Source: Ascidiaceihabitans sp029251465
GTDB taxonomy: Bacteria; Pseudomonadota; Alphaproteobacteria; Rhodobacterales; Rhodobacteraceae
Assembly (NCBI RefSeq): GCF_042932805.1
Contig: NZ_CP170633.1
Span: forward strand, 3,720,001-3,784,000
Direction of reading: 5' to 3'
DNA: 64,000 bases
Each line of letters starts with the position of its first letter. Positions within the stretch are counted from its first letter, which is position 1. This document shows positions 8,926 through 17,893 of the stretch, in pieces. Under the pieces are notes generated by a model, which worked only from the letters and a program-made list of their open reading frames with translations, ran no database searches and was not told where the DNA came from. Position numbers and translations under genes: made by a program.

Positions 8926-8938
8926 AAGGCGCATCTAA

Positions 8939-9280
8939 GTGGACTTTACCGCGTTCGCGATCGAGTGGGAGGCCGCATGGAACTCCCACTCGCTTGACCG
9001 TATTTTGGCGCATTATGCACCGGACGTTGTATTCCGGTCGCACAAAGCGATGCGATTGGTCGGCACTGGCGAACTGCACGGCCGCAATGCGCTGCGCGAC
9101 TACTGGGGCCGTGCGCTAAAGGCCCAGCCAAACCTGTCCTTTGTCGTCGTCGATGTGCTGCATGGGTACGGGATGATGGTGATCACCTATCGCAATCAAA
9201 ACGATGTGCTGGCCGCCGAAACGCTAAGGTTCGGACCGGACGGTTTGGTGATCGAGGCGTCGGCGTGTCACGCGAAATAG
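8939..9280 (+). CDS. NTF2-like (SnoaL/DUF4440-type) protein
   Basis: 113 residues with the cone-fold pattern: FAIEWEAAWNSHSLDRILAHYAPDVVF, then GRNALRDYWGRAL and VLHGYGMMVITYRNQ. Small NTF2-like proteins serve as isomerases, dehydratases or ligand binders; no specific role can be assigned. The start is GTG, 13 bp after the ilvE stop, so the two genes probably share a transcript that ends at the hairpin at 9288. Confidence 0.8.
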   Translation: MDFTAFAIEWEAAWNSHSLDRILAHYAPDVVFRSHKAMRLVGTGELHGRNALRDYWGRALKAQPNLSFVVVDVLHGYGMMVITYRNQNDVLAAETLRFGPDGLVIEASACHAK

Positions 9281-9287
9281 CATAGTT

Positions 9288-9327
9288 GCGGCGGTGATCA
9301 TTCAGAATCACCGCCGCTTTGCTTTTT
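9288..9327 (+). terminator. Rho-independent terminator after ilvE and the NTF2-like gene
   Basis: GCGGCGGTGAT pairs perfectly with ATCACCGCCGC (11-bp stem, 8-nt loop), followed by TTTGCTTTTT. It lies between convergent genes and overlaps the last codon of the cyclase gene. Confidence 0.9.
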
Positions 9328-10270
9328 AGTACAACGCGACCGGGTTGATCATCGCTTGCACCGTGCCTTTGATCCGGGCTTGACCCAGCACAAACATGAA
9401 CTCGTTCACGCCGTCACGCAGGACGGGGCCTGTGTTCATCGTCTCTAAGATGTAAATGCCGTTTTCCTTGAGCAAGGTGACGTGGCCATAAAAGATCTTG
9501 TCGCCTTCGGGTGCGGGGATCGGTTCAACCCCCCAAGTGTCCGCGCCCACTGCCATCGGATTAAGCGATGCGATGTATACGGCGCCCTCGTTGTTCAGGC
9601 CCGGTTCGGAGGATCCCCACGCGGTCGGGTCGCTTTCGAATTTGCCATCGGTCCAGCCGGTGTGGAACAGGATGATGTCACCTTCGCCCATGGTCACATT
9701 TTGTGCTTCGGCTGCGGCTTTGATGTCGTCAGAGCCGAAGTGCGCACCTGCCTCCATCACGTCGACGCCAAAGTGTTTCGCCATGTCGAGGATCACCGCG
9801 CGCCCAACCAACGGAGGCACGTCGTGTGTGCCCAGTTTGGTCAAACCAGTGATCACGCTGATCTCTTTTTCATCCAGACAATTGTAGTATTTCCCACCTT
9901 CGCCCAGATGCCCGAGGCCATCCAGTTGCGATCCGATTCCAACCCAGGTTTGCAAGATGTCGTCGTTGTAATTGCCCTCGTATCCAAAGCCTGACAGTTT
10001 TTGTCCGCCCTGTTGGTTGGGCTGCACAACTTGCAGGTTCAAAGATCGTGGCGGAAAGGCCGGCGTGTCGGATCCGATGGTGATGCCGAGGGGCATGGAT
10101 TTGCCCTGCTTGATCAATTTTGACGCCATCAACGTGCGCTCAGGCGTGACAAGATTTGCGGAGCCGATGGTGTCTTCGGCACCCCATTTCGAATAGGCGC
10201 ACTCAGCAGTCGCAATGCTGGCGGCAAGCGTTAGAACGCATGTTAGGCCGGTTAAGTGTTTGATTTTCAT
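9326..10270 (-). CDS. Secreted cyclase-family hydrolase (kynurenine formamidase-like fold)
   Basis: 314 residues. The N-terminus is a signal peptide (KIKHLTGLTCVLTLAASIATAECA). The body has the cyclase-family pattern: a degenerate metal motif SQLDGLGHLG, then GEGDIILFHTGWTDGKF and a C-terminal LKENGIYILE. The usual HxGTHxDxPxH ligands are reduced here, which occurs in a subfamily of longer periplasmic members, so catalysis may differ. Start chosen at 10270 because GGGAGGAAC stands 5 bp upstream and the signal peptide starts there. Confidence 0.82.
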   Translation of the reverse strand: MKIKHLTGLTCVLTLAASIATAECAYSKWGAEDTIGSANLVTPERTLMASKLIKQGKSMPLGITIGSDTPAFPPRSLNLQVVQPNQQGGQKLSGFGYEGNYNDDILQTWVGIGSQLDGLGHLGEGGKYYNCLDEKEISVITGLTKLGTHDVPPLVGRAVILDMAKHFGVDVMEAGAHFGSDDIKAAAEAQNVTMGEGDIILFHTGWTDGKFESDPTAWGSSEPGLNNEGAVYIASLNPMAVGADTWGVEPIPAPEGDKIFYGHVTLLKENGIYILETMNTGPVLRDGVNEFMFVLGQARIKGTVQAMINPVALY

Positions 10271-10351
10271 AAAAGTTCCTCCCATAAAAATGACAGGTCA
10301 CCCGTCGTTCAGGTGATTCCCTGCACTGGAATTCATTCTAGCACGGGTTGT

Positions 10352-11296
10352 TTATTCGCCCTTTGGTGCCGTTGCGGCACGAGATTTCGCGCGGTCCATG
10401 CCCAACTGCCGTTCGCGCCAGATGATCAGGACACCGCCCGCAACAACCAGGCCCGCACCCAAGGCCATGTTAAGCGTCGGCGCTTCGGCAAAGAAAACGT
10501 ACCCAAGGATCGCGGCGAAAATCAGCGACGAATAGTCAAACGGGGCCAGCATAGACGCGGCCCCAAACCGGTAGGACGAGGTGACAAGAATTTGCGCAAC
10601 GCCGCCCACAAGACCTGCGCCGATCATCAGCATCAGCGCGTTTTGAGTCGGCCAGACCCAGCCAAACGGGATCGTCAGTAGCGACAAAGTTGTCGCCGTG
10701 AGTGAAAAGTAAAACACGATGGCAGCCGTGTGTTCGGAGGCCACCATCTTGCGCACATGAATTTGCACCAGCGCGCGTAACAAGGCGGCACCAAGGACCA
10801 TCATCGCCCCAATGCTTGCCCCCGATGTCATGGTTTCGGCATCCAGTGATAGGCGCGGGGCCATCACGATTATGACGCCGATCAGGCCAAGTGCCACGGC
10901 AGACAGGCGAAAGACGCGGATCTTTTCACCCAGCATGAGCGCGGCGAGGATGACGGTGAACATTGGTGTGGCGTAGCCGATCGCGGTCGCTTCGGGGAGG
11001 GGGATCAGGCCAAGCCCGCCGAACGTCAGGATCATCGCGGAGGTGCCGAACAGCCCGCGCCAAACGTGTCCGACGAAGTTGTTGGGAACCAGTCCTTCGC
11101 GAATTTCACCGCGCTGCCACAACCACACGAAAATCACGGGCATGGCGAACAGTGAACGGAAAAACACGGCCTCGCCGGGGGGGACATCTTGGATGGCTGC
11201 TTTGATCATCGCGGCCATGCACATGAACAAGAACACTGCGATCAGTTTGAACGCGATTGCGCGGCCGGGGCGGTGTTCTGTGTGTGGTTTTTCCAT
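10352..11296 (-). CDS. EamA/DMT-family transporter
   Basis: 314 residues with about ten transmembrane helices and two EamA repeats (about 15-150 and 165-300). Family landmarks include AVFFRSLFAMPVIF, PLPEATAIGYATPMFTVILAALMLGE and ILGYVFFAEAPTLNMALGAGLVVAGGVLI. It is an inner-membrane metabolite exporter or importer of the 10-TMS drug/metabolite family; substrate unknown. It sits between aroC and the cyclase gene on the same strand. Confidence 0.9.
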   Translation of the reverse strand: MEKPHTEHRPGRAIAFKLIAVFLFMCMAAMIKAAIQDVPPGEAVFFRSLFAMPVIFVWLWQRGEIREGLVPNNFVGHVWRGLFGTSAMILTFGGLGLIPLPEATAIGYATPMFTVILAALMLGEKIRVFRLSAVALGLIGVIIVMAPRLSLDAETMTSGASIGAMMVLGAALLRALVQIHVRKMVASEHTAAIVFYFSLTATTLSLLTIPFGWVWPTQNALMLMIGAGLVGGVAQILVTSSYRFGAASMLAPFDYSSLIFAAILGYVFFAEAPTLNMALGAGLVVAGGVLIIWRERQLGMDRAKSRAATAPKGE

Positions 11297-11348
11297 AGTT
11301 TCGCGCCCGCTGATTTTTTTTGAGTATTTTTGATCAGAACAGGCGGGG

Positions 11349-12449
11349 CTAGCCGATGGATCCTTGGTTTTCGCCCTGCTGGCCGCGGTGCATCAGAATG
11401 TGATCGAGAATCACGCAGGCCATCATTGCTTCGCCCACGGGAACCGCGCGAATGCCGACGCAGGGGTCGTGGCGCCCTTTGGTGATGATGTCAGTTTCCT
11501 CGCCCGATTTTGTGATTGTTTTACGCGGGGTTGTGATGGATGACGTTGGTTTCACGGCGAACCTAACCACCACGTCTTGGCCGGTTGAGATGCCGCCAAG
11601 GATGCCACCTGCGTGGTTGTCGGAAAATCGTGGTCCGTCATTGCCCATACGGATTTCGTCGGCGTTTTCGGTACCCAAAAGGGCTGCTGCTGCCATGCCT
11701 TCGCCGATTTCCACACCCTTAACCGCATTGATCGACATCATCGCTGCGGCGAGGTCTGTGTCGAGTTTTGCGTAGACCGGTGCGCCGAGGCCGGCAGGCA
11801 CGTTGCGTGCGGTGACTTCGATTACGGCCCCAACCGAGTTTTGTGATTTGCGGATGCCGTCTAAGTAAGTGTCCCATTCTTTAGCGGATTCGTGGGAAGG
11901 CACCCAGAACGGGTTTTGGTCAATTGCATCCCAATCGAAGGTCGTGCGGTCCAGATGCTTTTCGCCCATCTGCACCATGTAGCCGGTGATTTTCAGATCG
12001 GGAGCCAACAGTTTGATCGCCTCGCGTGCGATCCCGCCTGCGGCAACGCGGCTTGCTGTTTCACGCGCAGATGACCGCCCGCCACCGCGATAGTCGCGAA
12101 TGCCGTATTTCATCCAGTACGAAATATCCGCGTGACCGGGCCGGAATTTTTCAACGATATCACCGTAGTCCTTGGACCGCTGATCGGTGTTTTCGATCAA
12201 CAACTGAATCGGCGTGCCTGTCGTTTTGCCCTCAAACACACCGGACAGAATCTTGACCGCGTCTGCCTCTTTTCGCTGGGTCACGTTCTTGCCGGTACCT
12301 GGTTTGCGCATGTCCAGCCAGACCTGCAGCATCTCGGGCGTCACAGGCACGTTCGGTGGGCAGCCATCAACAGTGGCCCCAATCGCGGGTCCGTGGCTTT
12401 CGCCCCAAGTGGTGACGCGGAACATATGGCCGAAGGTGTTGTATGACAT
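11349..12449 (-). CDS. aroC: Chorismate synthase
   Basis: 366 residues, the full family length. It catalyses the last shikimate-pathway step, EPSP to chorismate, using reduced FMN. Diagnostic segments are GESHGPAIGATVDGCPP at the N-terminus, the basic patch around KYGIRDYRGGGRSSARETASRVAAG, and the C-terminal RHDPCVGIRAVPVGEAM. It runs divergently from thiB, with the TPP riboswitch between. Confidence 0.97.
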   Translation of the reverse strand: MSYNTFGHMFRVTTWGESHGPAIGATVDGCPPNVPVTPEMLQVWLDMRKPGTGKNVTQRKEADAVKILSGVFEGKTTGTPIQLLIENTDQRSKDYGDIVEKFRPGHADISYWMKYGIRDYRGGGRSSARETASRVAAGGIAREAIKLLAPDLKITGYMVQMGEKHLDRTTFDWDAIDQNPFWVPSHESAKEWDTYLDGIRKSQNSVGAVIEVTARNVPAGLGAPVYAKLDTDLAAAMMSINAVKGVEIGEGMAAAALLGTENADEIRMGNDGPRFSDNHAGGILGGISTGQDVVVRFAVKPTSSITTPRKTITKSGEETDIITKGRHDPCVGIRAVPVGEAMMACVILDHILMHRGQQGENQGSIG

Positions 12450-12546
12450 GTGCGGTATCCTTTGGGTGCGTTCTAACTGCGACGGCTTGCCCCCTCAAGG
12501 GGTTTTGCCTTGCGCGTGCGCTGGTGACCCCCTAAGCAGGCGCTAC

Positions 12547-12626
12547 CTTGGGGTGCTTTAAATAGCTGAGATGCCACTGTGCGGACCCATTGAACCTGAA
12601 CCGGCTAACACCGGCGGAGGGAAGGT
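12547..12626 (+). ncRNA. TPP riboswitch (THI element)
   Basis: The conserved THI-box sequence is present: GGGGTGC, then CTGAGATG, GACCC, TTGAACCTGA, and AACACCGGCGGAGGGAAGG. Spacing and order match the TPP aptamer. It lies 49 nt before thiB, consistent with thiamine control of thiBPQ. Confidence 0.96.
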
Positions 12627-12639
12627 AACGGCACAAAAG

Positions 12640-12669
12640 CCTCCTTTTCCCTATCGTCGCAAAAGGAGG
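12640..12669 (+). promoter_or_regulatory. Hairpin sequestering the thiB ribosome binding site
   Basis: CCTCCTTTT (12640-12648) is perfectly complementary to AAAAGGAGG (12661-12669), which is the thiB ribosome binding site 5 bp before the ATG. The 12-nt loop and position directly after the TPP aptamer show a translational expression platform: bound TPP would favour this SD-masking hairpin. Confidence 0.85.
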
Positions 12670-12674
12670 ATGCC

Positions 12675-13652
12675 ATGAAGTATTCTACACTTGCTGCGGG
12701 CGTATTGACTGCAACATCGGCTATGGCCGAAACGCCTGAATTGACTGTTTACACCTACGATAGTTTTGTCTCTGACTGGGGCCCTGGCCCCGCGGTCGAG
12801 GCCGCATTCGAAGAGGTTTGCGCCTGCGATCTGAAATTTGTGGGCGCAGGTGACGGCGCGGCATTGCTCGCACGGATCAAGCTGGAAGGCGCGCGTTCCG
12901 AGGCTGACGTCGTTCTAGGTTTGGACACAAACCTGACCGCAGCGGCCAAGGCGACAGGCCTGTTCGCGACCCATTCGGTGACAGCGGATTACACGCTGCC
13001 GGTTGAGTGGAACGACGACACATTTGCCCCCTACGATTGGGGTTATTTTGCGTTTGTTCACAACGTTGATGAAGCTGCCCCTGCGAACTTCAAAGAGCTC
13101 GCCGCCAGCGACAAAAAGATCGTTATCCAAGACCCCCGTTCGTCCACACCCGGCCTGGGTTTGCTGATGTGGGTCAAGGCGGCGTACGGCGATGACGCTG
13201 ACGCAATTTGGGCTGATCTGGCCGACAACATCGTCACTGTGACCCCCGGTTGGTCCGAGGCGTATGGCTTGTTTCTAGAGGGCGAGGCCGACATGGTCCT
13301 GTCCTACACGACCTCGCCCGCTTATCACCTGATCGCCGAAGAAGATGCGACCAAGGCGGCGGCGACATTCGACGAAGGTCACTATTTGCAGATCGAAGTT
13401 GCGGGCAAACTGAAATCCTCTGACAATCAGGAACTGGCGGATCAATTCCTGTCGTTCATGGTGTCCGAGGCGTTCCAAACGATCATCCCGACAACCAACT
13501 GGATGTACCCGGCAGTGACGCCTGCGGGCGGTTTGCCTGCTGGTTTTGAAACTCTGGTTCAGCCGTCCAAAGCATTGCTGATTCCAGCTGACGAAGCGGA
13601 TGCCGCACGCGACAAAGCACTGGCCGAATGGCTCGCAGCGCTTTCCAAATAA
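12675..13652 (+). CDS. thiB: Thiamine ABC transporter, periplasmic binding protein
   Basis: 325 residues. A short signal peptide (AAGVLTATSAMA) is followed by ELTVYTYDSFVSDWGPG, the usual ThiB opening, and by PGWSEAYGLFLEGEADMVLSYTTSPAYH, which matches the thiamine-binding region. It delivers thiamine, TMP or TPP to ThiP. It is controlled by the upstream TPP riboswitch and overlaps thiP by 25 bp. Confidence 0.95.
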   Translation: MKYSTLAAGVLTATSAMAETPELTVYTYDSFVSDWGPGPAVEAAFEEVCACDLKFVGAGDGAALLARIKLEGARSEADVVLGLDTNLTAAAKATGLFATHSVTADYTLPVEWNDDTFAPYDWGYFAFVHNVDEAAPANFKELAASDKKIVIQDPRSSTPGLGLLMWVKAAYGDDADAIWADLADNIVTVTPGWSEAYGLFLEGEADMVLSYTTSPAYHLIAEEDATKAAATFDEGHYLQIEVAGKLKSSDNQELADQFLSFMVSEAFQTIIPTTNWMYPAVTPAGGLPAGFETLVQPSKALLIPADEADAARDKALAEWLAALSK

Positions 13653-15187
13653 GCCCACGATTGGGTGTCAGCGCTGCGGTTCTGATCGCAGCGCTGATCC
13701 TGTCTGCGCTGGGCGCTGTTGTGTCCCGCGCAACAAGTGACTTTGTGCTTAGCCCAGCTGATTGGGCCGCTGTGCGATTCACAATTTGGCAGGCGTTTTT
13801 GTCTGCAACCTTTTCATGTTTGCTTGCGATCGTTGTGGCCAGAGCATTGGCGCGACGCCAGTTCTGGGGGCGGGGATTGCTGATCACGCTGCTTGGTGCA
13901 CCGTTCATTCTGCCAGTCATTGTGGCGGTTTTAGGTTTGCTCGCGATCTTTGGTCGCTCAGGTATTCTGAATGATGCGCTGGGTCTGATCGGGCTTCAAT
14001 CGGTGTCGATCTATGGCCTCCAGGGCGTTGTCCTGGCCCACGTATTTTTCAACCTACCTTTGGTGACCCGCTTGTTGCTGCAAGGTTGGCAATCCATTCC
14101 GGCTGAGCGATTCCGTCTGGTCGCCCAACTGGGCATGCCGCCGCGCATGGTGTTTGGGCTTATCGAATGGCCGTTGATTTTGCGGATCATTCCGGGGGCT
14201 TTTGCCTTGGTGTTTGTGATCTGCCTGACCAGTTTTGCGGTGGCGCTGACGCTTGGCGGTGGGCCGCGTGCCACCACGATTGAATTGGCGATCTACCAAG
14301 CTTTCAGGTTCGATTTTGACCTCGGTCGTGCCGCCTACCTAAGCATCTTGCAGCTTGGGATTGCAGGCGGCGCTGCCGTTGTCGCGCTGTGGCTGATCCC
14401 TTCGGTTGGTTTGGGGGGCGGGCTGGACCGGATGCAAAAACGCTGGGACGTTCGTGGGGGTATTTCGCGTCTTCGCGATGCAGTTGTTATTAGCCTTGCT
14501 GCGACCTTTTTGATTTTACCTTTGGGCGCGGTTTTGGTGTCGGGTTTGCGTGGGTTGGCAGATGTTCCGCCAAGCGTTTGGGCCTCGGCATGGACGTCGA
14601 CGTGGGTGGCGTTGTTGTCGACAATCGTGTTGCTGGCGTTGGCCTTGCCGATGGCGGGCTGGATCGCGACATCGCGGCGGACCAGCGTCGAGGCTGTCGG
14701 GCTGTTGGGCCTTGCCGCATCGCCGCTGATGATCGGAACCGGCTGGTTCATCTTGATCCATCCGTTTGCGAACCCGGCGGACTGGGCGCTAACTGTGACG
14801 ATCATCGTGAACGCAATGATGGCGCTGCCGTTTGCGTTGCGTATTCTGGTGCCAAGCTTGCGCGACAGTGCGCAGGCTTACGGGCGACTGAGCGCGGGAT
14901 TGGGACTGGGTGGTATGCGCCTGTGGGCGTGGGTATTGATCCCGCGCGGGCGGTCCCAAATCGGATTTGCGGCGGGACTGACCGCTGCGTTGTCGGTTGG
15001 GGATCTTGGCGTCATCGCCTTGTTTGCCGACCCTGACCGCGCAACATTACCGTTGCAGATGTACCGGTTGATGGGCAGCTACCGGACCGAAGCGGCATCC
15101 GGTGCGGCATTGATTTTGCTGGTTCTGGCGTTGGGATTATTTTGGATTATGGATTATTGGGGGCGTCGAAATGCTATCGTTGACTGA
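13628..15187 (+). CDS. thiP: Thiamine ABC transporter permease
   Basis: 519 residues with two fused permease halves (about 12 transmembrane helices), as expected for ThiP. EAA-type loops are seen at about 150-180 (AERFRLVAQLGMPPRMVF) and 415-445 (AQAYGRLSAGLGLGGMR). ATG at 13628 lies inside thiB; no better start occurs after the thiB stop, so translation is probably coupled. It overlaps thiQ by 17 bp. Confidence 0.95.
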   Translation: MARSAFQISPRLGVSAAVLIAALILSALGAVVSRATSDFVLSPADWAAVRFTIWQAFLSATFSCLLAIVVARALARRQFWGRGLLITLLGAPFILPVIVAVLGLLAIFGRSGILNDALGLIGLQSVSIYGLQGVVLAHVFFNLPLVTRLLLQGWQSIPAERFRLVAQLGMPPRMVFGLIEWPLILRIIPGAFALVFVICLTSFAVALTLGGGPRATTIELAIYQAFRFDFDLGRAAYLSILQLGIAGGAAVVALWLIPSVGLGGGLDRMQKRWDVRGGISRLRDAVVISLAATFLILPLGAVLVSGLRGLADVPPSVWASAWTSTWVALLSTIVLLALALPMAGWIATSRRTSVEAVGLLGLAASPLMIGTGWFILIHPFANPADWALTVTIIVNAMMALPFALRILVPSLRDSAQAYGRLSAGLGLGGMRLWAWVLIPRGRSQIGFAAGLTAALSVGDLGVIALFADPDRATLPLQMYRLMGSYRTEAASGAALILLVLALGLFWIMDYWGRRNAIVD

Positions 15188-15863
15188 TGTTGTAATCCAA
15201 CAAGACGGCTTTCGCCTCAGCGCTGATTTCTCGATTTCAACTGGGCAGCGCGTTGCGGTTATCGGGCCGTCAGGGGCGGGCAAATCGACGTTAGTCAATG
15301 CGATCTGCGGGTTTGTGGACGTTTCCGCTGGAACCATTGCTTTGCAAGGCACGGACATCACCAAATCGATGCCATCCGAACGCGACATGGCGATTTTGTT
15401 TCAGGACAACAATTTGTTTGCGCATCTCAGCATTGCGCAAAATGTGGGCCTTGGGATCAGGCCCGCGATGCGGCTGAGCGTTGCTGAAAATGAAGTTGTT
15501 GCGCACGCGTTGGCGCGTGTTGGATTGGACGGGTTTGGTACTCGCAAACCTGGCGCGCTGTCGGGCGGCCAACAAAGCCGTGCAGCCTTGGCACGCGCGC
15601 TGGTCCAATCGAAACCGTGGATGATTTTGGATGAACCTTTTGCAGCGCTTGGCCCCGCCTTGCGCGCAGAAATGCTGGATTTAGTTGCCGAAGTTGCGAC
15701 AGAAACCGGGGCAGGGGTGCTGATGGTCACACACGCACCCGAAGACGCGCGGCGCATTGCAGACACAGTGATTTTTGTCGCAGACGGCGTTGCACACGCG
15801 CCCGTGGTGACGGCAGAATTGTTGGACAATCCGCCGCCAGCCTTAAAGGCGTATTTAGGCTAG
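15171..15863 (+). CDS. thiQ: Thiamine ABC transporter ATPase
   Basis: 230 residues. Walker A GPSGAGKST, Q-loop FQDNN, ABC signature LSGGQQSRAALARAL, Walker B WMILDEPFAALGP and the switch His (VTHAPEDA) are all intact. It powers ThiBP uptake. The last gene of the riboswitch-controlled operon; its 3' end overlaps the convergent ribH 3' end by 9 bp. Confidence 0.95.
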   Translation: MLSLTDVVIQQDGFRLSADFSISTGQRVAVIGPSGAGKSTLVNAICGFVDVSAGTIALQGTDITKSMPSERDMAILFQDNNLFAHLSIAQNVGLGIRPAMRLSVAENEVVAHALARVGLDGFGTRKPGALSGGQQSRAALARALVQSKPWMILDEPFAALGPALRAEMLDLVAEVATETGAGVLMVTHAPEDARRIADTVIFVADGVAHAPVVTAELLDNPPPALKAYLG

Positions 15864-16301
15864 TGTTGCGCGTGCTTTAACGATGCTTAGCGCAGCACCC
15901 GCTGCTTCGCGTCCCTTGGTGACAAAGTGTTCGCGGTAAATCGTGTTGTGGTGATCTGTCTCTTGGTAGTGATGCGGCGTGAGCGAAACCGACAAGACTG
16001 GCACGCCGGAATCCATGCTGGCACGCATCAGCCCGTCAACCACGGCTGAGGCCACAAAATCGTGCCGGTAAATTCCGCCGTCGACGACAAATGCAGCGCA
16101 AATTACGGCGGCGTATTTTCCGGTCTGTGCAAGGTCACGTGCAATCAATGGCATTTCGAATGCACCCGGCACATCGATGACATCGATCTGATCCATGGGG
16201 ATGATTTCGGCAAAACCGTCTAGTGCACGGTCGACAATATCAGCGTGCCATTGCGCTTTGACAAAAGCGTATCTGGTCGCGGTCGTAAGGGTGTGTGTCA
16301 T
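15855..16301 (-). CDS. ribH: 6,7-dimethyl-8-ribityllumazine synthase, type II
   Basis: 148 residues. It condenses 5-amino-6-ribitylamino-uracil with dihydroxybutanone phosphate to lumazine, the penultimate step of riboflavin synthesis. Seen: the substrate motif VPGAFEMPL and VSLTPHHYQETDHHN, characteristic of the decameric RibH2 type known from rhizobia and Brucella. AAGGAG lies 7 bp before the ATG. The gene stands alone behind an FMN riboswitch, apart from any rib operon. Confidence 0.93.
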   Translation of the reverse strand: MTHTLTTATRYAFVKAQWHADIVDRALDGFAEIIPMDQIDVIDVPGAFEMPLIARDLAQTGKYAAVICAAFVVDGGIYRHDFVASAVVDGLMRASMDSGVPVLSVSLTPHHYQETDHHNTIYREHFVTKGREAAGAALSIVKARATLA

Positions 16302-16383
16302 CGGTAATCTCCTTGTTGGTTCGACACTGCACCCAAGGCGATTACATGCGTTTACTGCCCCCTAAAGGGCAGCCTCGCACATT

Positions 16384-16529
16384 CTCTTTCATCCGGACTA
16401 TGACCGTCGGCTCAGGCATCTCACCTGATCTGCTAGACCCTGCGTCCCTCGCAAGAGGGGCACAAGCGCTCGCGGGCTCGTGGATCTGGTCCACATACCG
16501 CCGGTGGGGAATTGCGCCCCGCCCTGAGA
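16384..16529 (-). ncRNA. FMN riboswitch (RFN element)
   Basis: Read on the minus strand, the RFN landmarks appear in order: TCAGGGCGGGGCG, AATTCCCCACCGGCGGTATG, GAGCCCGCGAGCGC, then AGCAGATC-GGTGAGATGCC, GAGCCGACGGTCATAG and TCCGGATGAAAGAG. It is followed by a hairpin (CTGCCC/GGGCAG, 16355-16372) without a clear U-run, then the ribH ribosome site. It should shut ribH when FMN is plentiful. Confidence 0.96.
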
Positions 16530-16596
16530 ATGATTGCACGTTGCCAATTTGGCGGGGCGTGCGCAATATCAAAAATGAGTATTTGAGGATCAGAAC

Positions 16597-17214
16597 ATGC
16601 ACCCGAACCCGATTTACCACGATGCGGATGCTGCGCGTAATCTCGCGTTTGCACGCGAAGTCGGATTTGGGGTTTTGGCGGTGAACGGGCAGGCGGCCCC
16701 GATGCTGAGCCATGTGCCGTTTTTACTGTCGGATGACGGGGTGTTCGCTGAGTTGCATTTGGTGCGCTCAAACCCGATTGCGCGGGCATTAAAGGTGCCG
16801 CTGTCTGCCAGCATCGCAATCAGTGGTCCGCATGGGTATATTTCGCCTGACTGGTATGGGATTGATGATCAGGTACCGACTTGGAATTATGTGGCGGTGC
16901 ATTTGTCCGGTCAGCTAGAGTTACGGCCCCAAGATGAATTGCGTGATCTGCTGGACCGTCAGTCTGGGCATTTTGAGAATTTGTTGTCGCCAAAGCCGCC
17001 TTGGACAACGGACAAGATGACACCCGACGTGATGGACAAGATGATGCGCCAGATTGTGCCGTGCCGGATGAAAATCACAGGTGTCGATGGCACATGGAAG
17101 CTGAATCAGAATAAAACCGATGAGGTACGCCTGCGCGCCGCCGATGGTGTCAAGGCGAATGATTTAGGTGTGAACACGGACGCGTTGTCGATGCACATGC
17201 GCACTGCAAAATAG
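16597..17214 (+). CDS. FMN-binding PaiB-family protein
   Basis: 205 residues of the split-barrel FMN-binding PaiB family. Typical segments: MHPNPIYH at the start, AAPMLSHVPFLL, ISGPHGYISPDWY and VPTWNYVAVHLSGQ. In Bacillus PaiB is described as a negative regulator of sporulation and protease genes; in proteobacteria the role is unproven, and a flavin-linked reductase is equally possible. GAGGA lies 7 bp before the ATG. It is divergent from the FMN-riboswitch/ribH unit. Confidence 0.88.
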   Translation: MHPNPIYHDADAARNLAFAREVGFGVLAVNGQAAPMLSHVPFLLSDDGVFAELHLVRSNPIARALKVPLSASIAISGPHGYISPDWYGIDDQVPTWNYVAVHLSGQLELRPQDELRDLLDRQSGHFENLLSPKPPWTTDKMTPDVMDKMMRQIVPCRMKITGVDGTWKLNQNKTDEVRLRAADGVKANDLGVNTDALSMHMRTAK

Positions 17215-17269
17215 TAATGTTGCCGGGCAGTGGCGCGGCAAAACCCGATGATCGTGAAAGGATCGCCAG

Positions 17270-17884
17270 ATGAAATTGTATTATAGCCCGACATCGCCAT
17301 ACGTGCGCAAGGTGATGATCTTGTTGCATGAAACCGGACAGTTGGGTGACGTTGAATTGCTGTCTGCGCAGACGTCGCCGTTGGCCCCAGCAGATGGTTT
17401 GCCCGCCAAGAACCCATTGGCCAAGGTTCCTGCGTTAGAACGCGCAGATGGTCCGACGCTGTATGACAGTCGGGTGATTTGTGCGTATCTTGATGCCCGC
17501 GGAGGCGACAAATTGTACCCGGCCGGCGCGCGCCGTTGGGATACGATGACGCTAGAAGCCACAGGCGACGGTATTTTGGATGCAGCGCTGTTGATCACCT
17601 ATGAGGCGCGCATGCGTCCCGAGGACAAGCAGTGGCCAGAATGGACAGACGCGCAGTGGTCCAAAATTTCTGGCGCTTGTGCGGCCCTGAACACCCGCTG
17701 GATGAGTCATCTGAACGGGCCTTTGGACATGGGGCAAATCGCTGTTGCATGCGCGCTGTCGTACGTGGATTTTCGCCACGACGCACGTGGATGGCGCCAC
17801 GGAAATGATGCCTTGGCTGCATGGTACGCTGATTTTGCAGCTCGTGATGTTATGGTGCAGACCGCGCCGCCTGTCGGGGGATAA
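17270..17884 (+). CDS. Glutathione S-transferase family protein
   Basis: 204 residues. The N-terminal thioredoxin fold starts LYYSPTSPYVRKVMILLHETG, with the cis-Pro/Asp-Ser glutathione site (KVPALERADGPTLYDSRVICAYL). A helical C-terminal domain follows. The Ser in SPTSPY is a candidate catalytic residue. The substrate is unknown. It precedes the Nudix gene by 9 bp. Confidence 0.9.
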   Translation: MKLYYSPTSPYVRKVMILLHETGQLGDVELLSAQTSPLAPADGLPAKNPLAKVPALERADGPTLYDSRVICAYLDARGGDKLYPAGARRWDTMTLEATGDGILDAALLITYEARMRPEDKQWPEWTDAQWSKISGACAALNTRWMSHLNGPLDMGQIAVACALSYVDFRHDARGWRHGNDALAAWYADFAARDVMVQTAPPVGG

Positions 17885-17893
17885 CGGCGCGCA

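Noticed and set aside
8140..8934. 264-codon frame antisense to ilvE
   Set aside because: Composition and position show a shadow of ilvE; no ribosome site or homology.
14335..14805. Antisense frames across thiP
   Set aside because: Low-complexity Arg/Pro/Thr-rich text opposite a membrane protein gene.
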